A DNA stretch of 64,000 nucleotides from positions 3,224,001 through 3,288,000 of the forward strand of contig JAUFSD010000001.1 in NCBI GenBank assembly GCA_033030425.1, read 5' to 3'. The notes below the pieces were generated by a model, which made no database searches, had not been told where the DNA came from, and saw nothing but the letters and a program-made list of their open reading frames with translations. The stretch's first letter is position 1. Every line of letters begins with the position of its first letter. The DNA comes from Verpa conica. Taxonomy: Eukaryota; Ascomycota; Pezizomycetes; Pezizales; Morchellaceae. Both the position numbers and the translations under genes were made by a program. Positions 14,501 through 24,559 of this stretch are shown here, piece by piece.

Positions 14501-15588
14501 AGCCACCTGCACCAGTTGTAGAGCAGAAGATTACCGAATCTCCGAAACTAGTCGTTCGAAAGACACGGGTTGGGGCCGAACCAACCCAACCATCTTCACC
14601 AAATATGGAAAAGGTAGAGAGACCTTTGAGATCTGGAAGACTTGTACATGCCCGATCTTTCGGACCAGCCATAGGAGAGATAGGAGCTCATGCGCTCCCA
14701 GAGCGGTTAGCTCGGCGTTCTATTCCGACCTTCGATAAATTCATGGACCCCCCTAAGTCTGAGAGGGTGGCGCTAGAACCTGTCAAAATCCCTGATTATA
14801 CCAGGGCTGCTCCAGTGGAGGTAATGTCAGCTGGAGCAAAATCGCCGGAGCCTATGAGGGTGAGTAGACATATAAGGGGTGAATCTGCGGCTGCCCCCGC
14901 TAGTGAATCTATTCTCAAGCCTCTAAGGCGCACGGGCACTGAGTCTGCAACAATTGGTCTTAAAGCCTCAGGAGAATCTTTGAGAGCAAGGCATTTGAGA
15001 AACGAGTCAGCGACAAATGCAACTGAACCTATTCTAAAACCCACACGACACACAAGGAACGATTCCGGGAGCGTGAGTCCTATCAGGGAACCTATGCTAA
15101 GGCCTATAAGACACGCAAGAACTGAGTCAGGAAGCATGAACTCGGACAACAATGTCCTGAGATCCATAGGACACGTAAGGACCGATTCTGGGAGCATGAG
15201 TCCCGACAAGGAACCTGTTTTGAGGCCCATAAGACATGCAAGGACCGAATCTGGAAGCATGAACTCTGACAAAGATTCTGTTCTAAGGTCTGTTGGACAT
15301 ATAAGGACTGAATCTGGGATAGTAAGTCCTGAAAAGGAGCTCATCTTGAAGCCCATAGGGCACAGCAGAACCGAATCAGGAAGCATGAGCCCTGATAAGG
15401 AACCCGCCTTGAGGTCCATGGGACATACTAGGACCGAATCTGGAAGAGTGAGCCCCGACAAGCCAAGTCCCAAGCCTGAGCGGATCAAGAGTTCCATAGC
15501 GGAACGCGCAAAAAGGTTTAGTCAGTTAGAAGAGTCGTCGGATAAATCTACATTCGCTGCTAGAAGAGCTATGTTTGAGAAGAAGTAG
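11529..15588 (+). CDS. AVL9: Avl9-family (DENN-related) late secretory pathway protein with repeat tail
   Basis: Avl9 proteins act in post-Golgi traffic to the plasma membrane and carry a divergent DENN module. Eleven exons: 11529-11587, 11668-12006, 12076-12103, 12168-12228, 12282-12361, 12420-12591, 12662-12702, 12761-12898, 12951-13233, 13290-13376, 13427-15588; 3450 nt, 1149 residues, all phases closing. Recognisable Avl9 blocks: VVSIIGFHHARGPEVEHWIG at the N-terminus, WPLLPFLALADGAH, STVQKAVVVIANSP, GFPLQIFGKGSLFGPYTPLQ and GTKSYIVGSTNSLLLQQRDR, then the PKHVMAGGL block. After about residue 500 the protein becomes disordered, rich in Pro, Glu, Lys and Thr, and ends in seven 21-residue repeats (residues about 964-1109), then a basic end AERAKRFSQLEES. 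The family call rests on remembered motifs. Confidence 0.88.
15028..15465 (+). repeat. Seven 63-bp coding tandem repeats in the Avl9-like gene
   Basis: Seven consecutive units, six of 21 residues and one of 20, follow the pattern [PNSL]xL[RK][PS][IVM][RG]H.RTESGSM[SN]PDKE. Units with RPIRHARTESGSMNSD largely alternate with RS.GH.RTESG.[MV]SP[DE]K, giving a 42-residue higher-order period. Most units hold an R-x-x-S site (RTES or RTDS) and four of the seven hold a clear SP site. Less regular relatives lie just upstream (RHIRGES, RHLRNES). Confidence 0.93.
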
Positions 15589-16028
15589 CGATGCGTGCGT
15601 CCTTTATTTGTAATACGTTTCGTGGGTCATAATTAGTGAAAAGAGGTAGAAGCATGAGCTAGCTTAGTGGGAGAGGGGGAAGAGGGAGAAGCGTATTTGT
15701 CTCGAGTTTCTTATTTCATTTGTCCCATCGTTTATACATTATTATTCGCTACTTTATTATATGTCTTTCTTTTCTTTTGCTTTGTACTATGGAAAGCGAT
15801 GCTTTAGTATGGACATATAAAAGTTCACGTCCTATGTATGCATAATGATTTCATTGTGATTATTTTGGTAGTTATTAAGTGATCACAACAATAATGATGT
15901 TTTGGTAGTTTTCAACATATCTTTTTTGTTTTTGAGTTAGGCTAATCTTCTATGGTAAGCTGACCTATTATCTATTCCTCAAAAATCACACAAAATCACC
16001 TACGCAACGCCTCTTCCTTCGCTTAATC
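15589..16028. other. Convergent 3' intergenic region
   Basis: AT-rich spacer between two convergent genes (Avl9-like on plus, nucleotidase on minus), presumably shared 3' UTR and termination sequence. No gene or structured repeat is seen. Confidence 0.5.
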
Positions 16029-16981
16029 TCAGGTATGTGTTTTTTTCAAACTACTCTTGAATATCTCAGGAAACAACTCCCTTAATTCCTCCAAACTCCT
16101 AATATGATGGGTTGCGACGTGTGTATTAGGTTCCGGATCACCGGGCTCTAGCTTCTGGACCGTCTTTTCCCAGCCGAAGCGGATGGCAGCTTCGCAGTTT
16201 ATACTGGAGTCATCTACGAAGTAGCATTTTGAGTGGTCGGCGATAGATGCCTCTTTCATCGCTATTTGATGTATCAGCTAAAATAATCTTTGTGAGAAGT
16301 ATGAAGGGGCTTACCTTTCTCATACATCTCTATCTTCGGTTTACAAACCAGAGTCTCTTGTCCATAGTTGCAGTACGTGATACCATCGAATAGATCATCG
16401 ATCCCTAGTAACTTGACTACCCTCTTCCCGTGTGTAACGTATGCATTCGTGAATAGCCACAGTTTAATCTTGCTCCTGTCGATATCCTGGATTAAATTCC
16501 TTAGATCAGAATCTGGGTGTAGTACGGTTTCGAGTGGTAAGGCATCGTCGACCTGTCGGTTGTATTCTAGCGGGTCGATCTTGTGGTGGCGGACAAGGCC
16601 TTCGAGTGCTAGACCATAGTTTTTGAAATAGGTTTCATGGAGGGATCTTGCATCTTCTCGATCGAGACCTAGAGGATGAAGTGTTTTAGCTTTGGTTTTT
16701 CTTCTAGGAGGGTGAGAAGGAACAGACTAAGTTGCTCGCGGAAGTATTTGTTGATTAACTCTTTCATCATGTCATGAACCTAATAGAAGCTTGGTGTATC
16801 AGCCTTTTAAATACACTAAACTAGATGTATAAGTTACGTACCTTCTTGCTTCGTGGATAGAGCTACAATGTAGTAAATATGAGTCAGTGAAGTTGCACTC
16901 AATGAAGTTGTTTGTGGTACTCACGCAGTTGTCAATGTCAAAGAAAAACACCGGCTTTTCATCTTGAATGCCTTGCGTCAT
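16029..16981 (-). CDS. HAD-family pyrimidine 5'-nucleotidase (SDT1/PHM8 type)
   Basis: HAD-superfamily phosphatase of the group that dephosphorylates pyrimidine (or other) nucleoside monophosphates in the cytosol. Five exons on minus: 16981-16925, 16862-16842, 16779-16728, 16668-16315, 16261-16029; 717 nt, 238 residues. HAD motif I is FFFDIDNCLY (nucleophile Asp and general acid Asp), interrupted by an intron and a 21-nt micro-exon encoding LYPRSKK. Motif II is WLFTNA; motif III is the lysine in CKPKIEMYEKAM; motif IV is CYFVDDSSINCEAA. The cap helix reads FREQLSLDREDARSLHETY. The phrase GLALEGLVRHHKIDPLEYN closely matches the fungal Sdt1-type proteins. The exact nucleotide preference cannot be told from sequence. 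Confidence 0.92.
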
Positions 16982-17584
16982 AACTGTAAAGAAGTTTTAG
17001 CAACTGATAAGAGTACAGCTGATAATATAACGAATGGAGTTGTGAAGTTTGTAAAATATCTTGTATGGACTGTGGTAGGTGAAAGAGTGTTGTACAGCAC
17101 AATGCAGTCGCGATTTATCTTATCAATCAATCGACAATAACTTGGCAAGCAGTATCAATCGAGTGATCTGAGATGACTATTCTACTAGTTAAATGTATGA
17201 ATTAATTAATTAATTAATTATAACTGTATACAGATTTTCGTGTAGGGGCCCTGGCCCTGCGGGTACTAGCATCGATTACTTTATGGTTGGAGAGGACAAC
17301 TGGGCAAACCTTAATCTCTGGCCTAAGTTTCATGTAAGGAAGTATGCCTGATAAGGCTTATAAGAGGTATACCTAGTTATGTGCTCCGATTATAAAGTAG
17401 CTATCGCAAAGATGACAGTATATGGTAAATTGATTTATATCTTAATAGTCAGATAATTCGAATTGGGATTATCGTTATAAGTCATTAAGTTTTATAGCTA
17501 CAAGATAACGGTAACATATCACCTTATACCTACGTAACTCCCATTAACTTGAACTGCTAGGAACCAAATACGTCAAATCCATTC
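16982..17584. other. Intergenic with AATT microsatellite and dispersed repeat copy A
   Basis: AT-rich region upstream of the nucleotidase. It contains a short (AATT)n run at about 17195-17220 and, at 17262-17400, a segment that is clearly related to 28285-28470 on the opposite strand. No coding region is seen. Confidence 0.5.
17262..17400 (-). repeat. Diverged dispersed repeat, copy A
   Basis: Read on minus, this segment contains CTCTTATAAGCCTTATCAGG, GGCATACTTCCTTACA and CCCAGTTGTCCTCTCCAACC, which align with CTCTTATAAGACTTGTCTAG, GGCATGATTTCTTACAC and CTCAGTTGTCTCTCTAACC in copy B at 28285-28470. Order and spacing agree apart from an insertion in copy B. Many of the differences are C/T or G/A, as expected for RIP, though that was not measured. 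Confidence 0.65.
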
Positions 17585-18906
17585 TCAAGCAAAAGAACAG
17601 AACCGTGACCCATTATAATCGTTTACAGTTCGAATACCTTCCCCCTTAGTCCAAGCAATATCTAAGTTCTCCCATATAATCATACCATCCTTTTCTCCAT
17701 CATCGGTCATCTTCCAAACCATCCTCATCATTTGCCTGAGGTCACTATCACCAACGTCAAGCTCGAGAGCCTCCGCATAACTCTGATAAGTACTAGTTGG
17801 GAAGAAAGTCCTGTATAGTGCTCCAATGCTGTTAGGGTCGGTTAAATTTTTTGGGAGTCTCGAGTAATGGTGGATTGCATGGTTAATTAATGCACGGAGG
17901 GTATTGATGTTGAGTTTTGTGAAGTTAAAATTTTTTTGGGTAGCTTTCAAAATAGGTGCTTCGATGAGCGGTGATTCTATCAAAGTTCGATTCTATCAGC
18001 ATTGAAAGTAATACAAGTACTCCGGTTGTGAAACTTACGGGTCGTAGATTTAGTGGTAATAGGGCCGTGAGCTCTCGGGACCGTAACTCCCGGGGTCATG
18101 GCACGAAGGGCCTTAGGATTATGTTTTATCTTCTTTCGAAGGGTTTTTTGTGGTGGCGCTTCTGTTTCGACGAGTTCTTCATCTCTCTGACGTTTTCGTA
18201 GCTTATTGGGGCTTCTACTAGAGGTAAATAAGACGGCGATTTCCTCGGTGTGAATTCCCTTGGTAGGAGTGCCATGTTCCTTGTCGCTCGTGGAGTGTGT
18301 GATGGGTGTGGGTGAAACATGACTTTCTTTAGTAATTTTCCCCTTCTTTTGGGCTTCAGGGGTGACATTAGTAGAGGGTGTGATATCTATGTATCTACTC
18401 GGGGCTGTGAGGACACGGGCACTTCTTCTACTAGGAAGCTGCTCCAAGATCCCAAATTTTTTGTTCCTCTTAGGCGGCTTTTGAGTCTCTGTCACCAGTG
18501 ATTTCAAAGCATCACCATTGAGTTCCTTTGATACCTTGATACTAAACCCTCTTGAAGCCCCAGGATCGAGTTTTGGAGGCTCGGTTTCAGGCTTCTTTGG
18601 GGTCCCAGGTTCAGGTTGTGTTGGGGTCTTATCAATTTCAGCATCAGTTTGTGCTGGTGTCTCCACGATGAGTTCTTTGGAAACCCCAGAGGGTCCTTCT
18701 AGAACATCGCTGTCAACAGTGGTACTGGTTTTTTTCGTGGTAAGCGACATGGGGGACTGTATCTTTGGTTTTGTTTTATCGTTTTGCGATTTACCGATAC
18801 TCATGGTGCTAGGGGCTTTAAATCGTGGTTCATTGGAGACTCTGGTGTCGAGGACGTTATATGGTAGTGTATCTATAATTGATGGAGAGAGAGAGATGGA
18901 ATTCAT
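17585..18906 (-). CDS. Unrecognised protein: basic disordered N-terminus, folded C-terminal domain
   Basis: Two exons, 18906-18039 and 17976-17585, give 1260 nt and 419 residues. The 62-nt intron has GTAAGT, an internal CTGAT and an AG acceptor; frame closes as TTQSPLIEAP. Residues 1-290 are Thr/Pro/Lys/Ser-rich and look disordered, with basic patches (RRSARVL, RKRQRDEE, KTLRKKIKHNPK) that suggest nuclear location. The last 130 residues look folded and mostly helical (TLRALINHAIHHY, SDLRQMMRMVWKM) and end with WENLDIAWTKGEG. I do not recognise the family; a nuclear role is only an inference from composition. It lies divergently from the disordered protein at 20361. Confidence 0.72.
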
Positions 18907-20360
18907 TAAGTAGAAAAATTGATGATTAATGGTTTAAATTCAAGCCACGATTAAATATTATCACAATTGAAACTTGAAAATCTATGCGGGAAGGGGAGAA
19001 TGTTGTTGTTAGGTTTGCTACCTTTATGTGGAAGGAAAGAAGGTGAGAAAGTGAGAAGGTTGGGGGGATTTTAGATGGATTTGAGGAACGGAACAGTCGT
19101 CGAGCTGGGCCCTCGCCCTAAGCAAGGTAATCCTGTACTCATCAGGCTTTTGGGGTACGAATCCCATTCTAATTCTAACTGGGGGGGTTTATTCCACACT
19201 CACCGATTCGCTTTCAATTTTACCCCTCCGAATTATTGGATCTATTCCCAGCTCATTTCCCCATAACACTGGCCCTAGGGAACCACACACATATGGTGAC
19301 TGCTGCCCTCGTATTGTTTTAAGTGAATATTGCACGACACACTAGTCACCAACCTCAGGTGGAGTCGAGTTAGCGGGATTCCCCTTGACTAGGCATCTAT
19401 CCCCGAATGTTGACGTTAGCCTATCATTCTAGACTCTAACAAAATAAGTACTATCTAGAGACTTTCTTCTAAACTAATTTCCAGTCTGACGGTAGGATGG
19501 TCGCTATATAATGCAGAGTAGACCTAAGAGAAGGATATACTAGAAAAGAGAAGATCTAGAAGTGAGGGATGACAATCGAAGGGTGCTTTAGTAAGATGTC
19601 CACGTATCGCATTCGCGTAACATCTACTAGTGACCCACAGCACCAGATGCAAGCCCCGGGAAAGCTAGCTAGGAGCCCTTTTGGAAATTAATCGAGAAAT
19701 TTTAAAATTACTACTGTCTTTATAATATTTAATAGATACCTCAAGGCCTAATGTTTAAAATCATTGTGAGCGACTACGTACGGTAGTAGAGGGGGGGGGT
19801 CATATGGGAAAGCCAAGAAGTTACATGTATTTCATACTTACAAGGCACCCCCCCCACTCTCCTACTTAGATTAACAGTGTCTATCTAAAGTATCTCTCTA
19901 GGGAATAGGTGAAAAAAAGATTTTTAATCCTTAGCAACGCGTTTCAGCCTAGATTCAACCAGCACGTAAATACATGTAGGCCTAAATCTCATCTTTCGAG
20001 TGAGATGTTATGAAGGATCGCCCTTTTTTATGCCTCCAATCAACAATACGGGGACTTGGCCCTCATGAGAAGATCTCGCAAGAGGTGAGGTCAGCATACA
20101 TACATGTATGCACGTCATTGGTGTTGTTGTCCTTTGCAGCAGCATCCGTTGTTCAGAAGCTGAAACTAGGGTTCTAATCAATTCAATCATGTCTTGGCAG
20201 AGTTATCTGATGAAGAGACCGTCTCGTCACTCTGATGCTCTCCCTTTCTCCTTCCTTCCCACAACCCCAATCCACATCCAGCCGGGACAGGCTGGTAACC
20301 GAGCAGTTATTCACAGGAGAAATCTTCGCTATTGCGGCGTGTTAGTCGTTGAAAAGCAAC
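18907..20360. other. Divergent intergenic region
   Basis: About 1.45 kb between divergent unrecognised genes, so it should hold both promoters. It contains a G run at about 19791-19800 and a C run near 19850-19856 that could pair across roughly 50 nt. Otherwise AT-rich with no gene that I can support. Confidence 0.45.
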
Positions 20361-22631
20361 ATGGCCACAGATGTTCAAATGCCCTCAATGTCTTCTCCGA
20401 ACCCGTTGGTTCACATAAATGGCATCGATACCGAACACGAGATTCAAGAGTATCAAAAGATCATCAAGCTCCGCGATGAAATATACGCGGGGAAGCACCC
20501 CCGTTTTAAACCAGCTTCGCAACCTGGGTCGGTTTTACGGTCAACTGCTCAGCCCGCGAATCCCCCTTCTGGGTCTTTAGTCGACAAGAGCTACCCTACT
20601 GCTCCTCCCCCAGGTGTATCGCGTAGTCAGCTACAGAATTGGTCTACGATGCAGTCTGACTCTACTAGCCAGATTACTGAGAGTCAAATTAGTGATATCC
20701 TACTGTCGAAGTCGGACGTGCTAGTTAACGCAGAAATAAAGCTAAAGCGACAGCGAATAGAGAAGGAACTGAAGAGACAGGTGGAGGAGAAAAGGCAAGT
20801 GACAATGGATGAGGGAGATCTGAATCTAGAGGAAGTAATGGAGAAGGTTGGACTTTCGGCAACGAGAAGTATTCGTCCTAGTCAAGTAGACATGGATATG
20901 CAGACGAGGGAGCCTGCCCCAAGGAAACAAGGTGTTCTGGAGCAGGAAGGAAGACCAGACACATACTTAATCGAGGCTTCCCGAAAGCCACCTACAGGGC
21001 CAGCTGCCATGTCCGCTCTACGGGACCAAGAGCAATCTGCAAGATATATGGGCTCAGATATGAGATCTTACAATATGCGTGATACAGTCCCCGAACGCGC
21101 CTACTCACCACCGGCGCGACCTCATTATTCTGCTACAAGTCAACTTCGGTCTCCTGCAGCCCCCCAGCCAGTTCGCCCGGCAAACATGGCACGTGTAGAA
21201 TCTCAAGATCAAAGAATGATAGTTGAGGTTGACGCAGAAATTCCATATGAGAGATACTCAGAAAATACTGGAAGACCTCCATACAGAAGTCGAGTTTCAC
21301 CGGTACCATATATCAAACCCGAGCCTGCGTCACCTGGCTACCGTGAACCTATGCAGCGGGTGCAGACTCCCGACAGAGGAAGACCACCGAGCCGAGTTAG
21401 TCAGTATGACAGTGGCGGTGGTCGGGCACGCTACGACTATTCATATGTCCCCCCCACTAGTTACTACCCTGCTCCATGTGCCCCTCCTTCTATGCCAATT
21501 CATCGTCCGTACGACCCTTATGCACACAGAGAAGCAGATCCCTATGCATATCCATCTGCGCCAGTTGATTATGGACGCAGGTCTTATACACCGGCATATG
21601 TGCCCCCAGTAGCATCAGCGTACCCCCCACGACCAGCCTATGATGAATATGACCGTAGGTATCCACCCCCACAAGTGCCTGTACGTCAACCTTCACGTGT
21701 TGGAAGAAGATCTGCTTCACCCCCCGGGCCCTATCGGCACCCGCGTCATTCTAGTCGCTCCATCTCGCCTGTCGAACGTGGGAGGAGAGAATCCCCTAGA
21801 CTCCCTCACACAGAATATCGGCCACAGAGTAGGGTACCTCCTAGTCCCCCTCGTCTCGATCAATATGGTAGACAAATGCTACCACCACCGCCTTCAGCCG
21901 TCCCACAGCGGGGTAGTGATATGTATCCTGGAGAATATGGACACCCATATGGTCCGCCTCGTGAAAGGTCAGCTTACGGTGATGAAAGGGCGCTTTACTA
22001 CCCACCACCAGCTCCTTCTCACCACAGTGGGCCCCCAAGATCAGAGGCTAGTATTATGGCTCGGGAAGCGGACGTAAGAAATTACAGGGATAGAGAATAC
22101 TCTTATTCAGCAACAGCAGCAAGACAATCATTGCCCCCATCAGTTGTAGGGAATGGATATCCCCCTCCACACCCACCACCCTTCGACTATGCTAGAGCAC
22201 CCTCTAGGGCAACTTCCAGAGCACCAATTGGGCCACCTACAGAACTAGTTGATTATTCTCGGGGAGCAGGGGGTGGGAGTGGTGAAAGAGGGGATTACCA
22301 TGATAGAGCCCTTACTAGGCCTGACGAAAGGGAAAGAGACTATAGTGGACGTGCAAGTACTAGACCAGATGAGAGGGGAGGATATATTCCCGTGCGACAT
22401 GCTAGTATACGACCAGAGATAGCAAGAAATTATGGAGAAAGGGAATATGCGACAATACGCCAGCCAAGTGCGAGGCCTGAAGGGAGAAGGGATGAATCAA
22501 GGGAACAGTATATGGAGCCTCCACCTATGGTAGGGAGTTTTGGTGTCAGAGATTCGGGACAAATGCAGCCACCTAGGCTTCCTTACGCTGGAAGCGAGTA
22601 TGGAGACTCTAGATATGGCGGGAAGTACTAA
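20361..22631 (+). CDS. Large disordered Pro/Tyr/Arg-rich protein, unrecognised
   Basis: Uninterrupted frame of 756 residues from the ATG at 20361 (MATDVQMPSM); the frame extends four codons further upstream but without an ATG. Residues about 18-55 are conserved-looking and helical (HINGIDTEHEIQEYQKIIKL, then RDEIYAGKHPRFK). Residues about 115-165 form a charged helix, probably coiled coil (EIKLKRQRIEKELKRQVEEK). The remaining 550 residues are low-complexity, rich in Pro, Tyr, Arg and Ser, with many PPP, SPP and RPHY-like stretches and, near the end, repeated RPDERxxxY and RPE units (residues about 650-720). Such composition is common in RNA-binding or condensate-forming proteins, but no known domain is seen, so no function is assigned. 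Confidence 0.78.
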   Translation: MATDVQMPSMSSPNPLVHINGIDTEHEIQEYQKIIKLRDEIYAGKHPRFKPASQPGSVLRSTAQPANPPSGSLVDKSYPTAPPPGVSRSQLQNWSTMQSDSTSQITESQISDILLSKSDVLVNAEIKLKRQRIEKELKRQVEEKRQVTMDEGDLNLEEVMEKVGLSATRSIRPSQVDMDMQTREPAPRKQGVLEQEGRPDTYLIEASRKPPTGPAAMSALRDQEQSARYMGSDMRSYNMRDTVPERAYSPPARPHYSATSQLRSPAAPQPVRPANMARVESQDQRMIVEVDAEIPYERYSENTGRPPYRSRVSPVPYIKPEPASPGYREPMQRVQTPDRGRPPSRVSQYDSGGGRARYDYSYVPPTSYYPAPCAPPSMPIHRPYDPYAHREADPYAYPSAPVDYGRRSYTPAYVPPVASAYPPRPAYDEYDRRYPPPQVPVRQPSRVGRRSASPPGPYRHPRHSSRSISPVERGRRESPRLPHTEYRPQSRVPPSPPRLDQYGRQMLPPPPSAVPQRGSDMYPGEYGHPYGPPRERSAYGDERALYYPPPAPSHHSGPPRSEASIMAREADVRNYRDREYSYSATAARQSLPPSVVGNGYPPPHPPPFDYARAPSRATSRAPIGPPTELVDYSRGAGGGSGERGDYHDRALTRPDERERDYSGRASTRPDERGGYIPVRHASIRPEIARNYGEREYATIRQPSARPEGRRDESREQYMEPPPMVGSFGVRDSGQMQPPRLPYAGSEYGDSRYGGKY

Positions 22632-24559
22632 GATTTCTGCAAAAGCAAGTGCTGTACGAGTAGGAAGGAGGAAGGCTGGAGATATTGTAGTTGCACATAG
22701 ATTAGTGCATTTCTATTAGTAATTTGGAGGAGCCCACTCTGGTAGTGATTTGGTTTACAGCTGTGCTGCTAAACGCGGAAACATTGCAACACGGAACCTC
22801 TGAGAATAGTTTATTCTCGGCGGTTTACAGGACAGTTATGCTTACGGAGAAACTTTATGGTGTTATTGGAATCATACTATTCTTCTGTACTAAAGTAGTT
22901 ATTTATTGGTGCTGCCATAGCCCCACTAGTCTCACGTGATCTATTAACATTTCGGCAGACCATGGTCGCCAAAGATTCGGCAACTACCGATTCTTAGAAC
23001 CGCTGCGTGGATTGGCATAGCAGAGCCGCCGGGAACCGTTGGAAGCTTGTATAAGCCGTGCAAGCATCAATAACGATGCGACACCGAAGATCCTGAAGCG
23101 AATTGTTTGTGCGCGCACGGTTTACACCAGCCTGTATGTATGATAAACACACCTTTTAATCCCTTGCGGTTATGCTCTAGTAATAGGGATCTTAGAGGTT
23201 TGGGACTTATCGGTGCCGTGAAAGAATAATGTAGAGGAGAAGGAACTCAATTCGCGTCACTCGAAGATGTTAAAAGCGACTAACAAAGCTCTTGGGCAGT
23301 GATATAATGCCAAATTGATATTTAGCTTCCGCGGCGCATGTCATAATAATGATTTCATAAGCGTGATAGTGGAGTCGCCTGTTGCCGGGGCAAAAATCCT
23401 TAGTCTATCCATGTGCGGCTCAGTGGGAAACGTCAGAATTCCAGACCCGCTCCTCCACACCTATCGCGGCAAGTTTTCTTTCATTCACGATGGGGCATCA
23501 TCTATCATATATCTAGCTGCAGGAGGGAGCCGCACTCAGTCACTTACAGAGGAAGAAGTCATACCCGACTGGTGCTCCAGTCCAATGTCATCCTTTCCCC
23601 GCTCCCTCGCGTGCCAAAGCCGAAGCAATTACAAGCAGGACGTCAACCATAAAGTCTTGCTTCCGTGACGATGATACCTAGTGGTGTTTACCTAGCGGTG
23701 GCCTGTGCTTCAAGTTTCCCAGTGCTTGACCTTCAATACAGATCTACATTAACCATTTCCCCTTTCACATACACACACCTCGTCGTCCTAATAATGATCA
23801 TCCATCTCCTAGATCTCGTGTTAGCTTTTCCATATCCAATTCCCATCCCTCCTCGGCCTGCCCGTCCATCCATCCACCACAGATCAATCAGAGAGAGCCC
23901 TCGGCTGCCCATACGTATATACGTATTTGTACGCACGTGTATGTACGTGCATGTATGTACACACTATGTACCCAAGAAAACCGCTGTACTTTTAGAAAGA
24001 ATTGTGTTCACCCATTAGCTTTGCCTGACACCCGAGCGCGTTCACTCCTGGTGCTGCTGCAGAGTCTGTATGGGAACGAACAGATAACCAGCCAAATCAG
24101 ACAGACATAGTGCATAAGAGGCGAGCGAGAGAAAGCTGTTCACACTAGTCAAAGTCTATAACCCTCCCTTTCGATTTTTTTTCTTCCTCGTCTTCCCCGA
24201 GCCCTCCCCCCTCCTACTCCTCCGATAAAAGACCTCTTTCTTGCTCGCTTCAAATTCTTACTTCATTTTCATTCTCCCCCCCTTCTTTCTTCTTCTATTT
24301 TTCCTACCGCCCCGCTATCCTATCGTCTAAAAAACCCCCTCCATATTGCTAGCATCAATCGTCATTGTTCGTGCATCACCATCGTCATCATCTAAGGTCT
24401 TGGGTGTTGAGAGCCCCAGCGTTGGGACTAGATATCACCGTCACGTCCCCACAAACTCACTATAAAGCCTGTAGCTATTCCCTTCACTACACTGAAAGAT
24501 TTTGATCATCGCTTTCATCCCAAAGAGGGGGTGTTTTCGGTAGAAGCAGCAGTCCAATA
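22632..24559. other. Intergenic and probable long 5' leader of the KH-protein gene
   Basis: No gene supported. From about 24170 to 24345 the plus strand is strongly pyrimidine-rich (CCCCCTCCTACTCCTCC, CTTTCTTCTTCTATTTTTCC), typical of fungal promoters and 5' leaders before the transcription start. At 23910-23975 there is an alternating purine-pyrimidine stretch of TACGTATATACG / TGTATGTACGTGCATGTATG type. Short ORFs on both strands show no family resemblance. Confidence 0.45.

Noticed and set aside
14796..15497. 233-codon frame antisense to the Avl9 repeats
   Set aside because: It is the mirror of the tandem repeat array; the sense strand has the intron-supported, family-matching frame.
17195..17220. 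(AATT)n run as a possible regulatory palindrome
   Set aside because: Simple microsatellite in AT-rich sequence; no other support.
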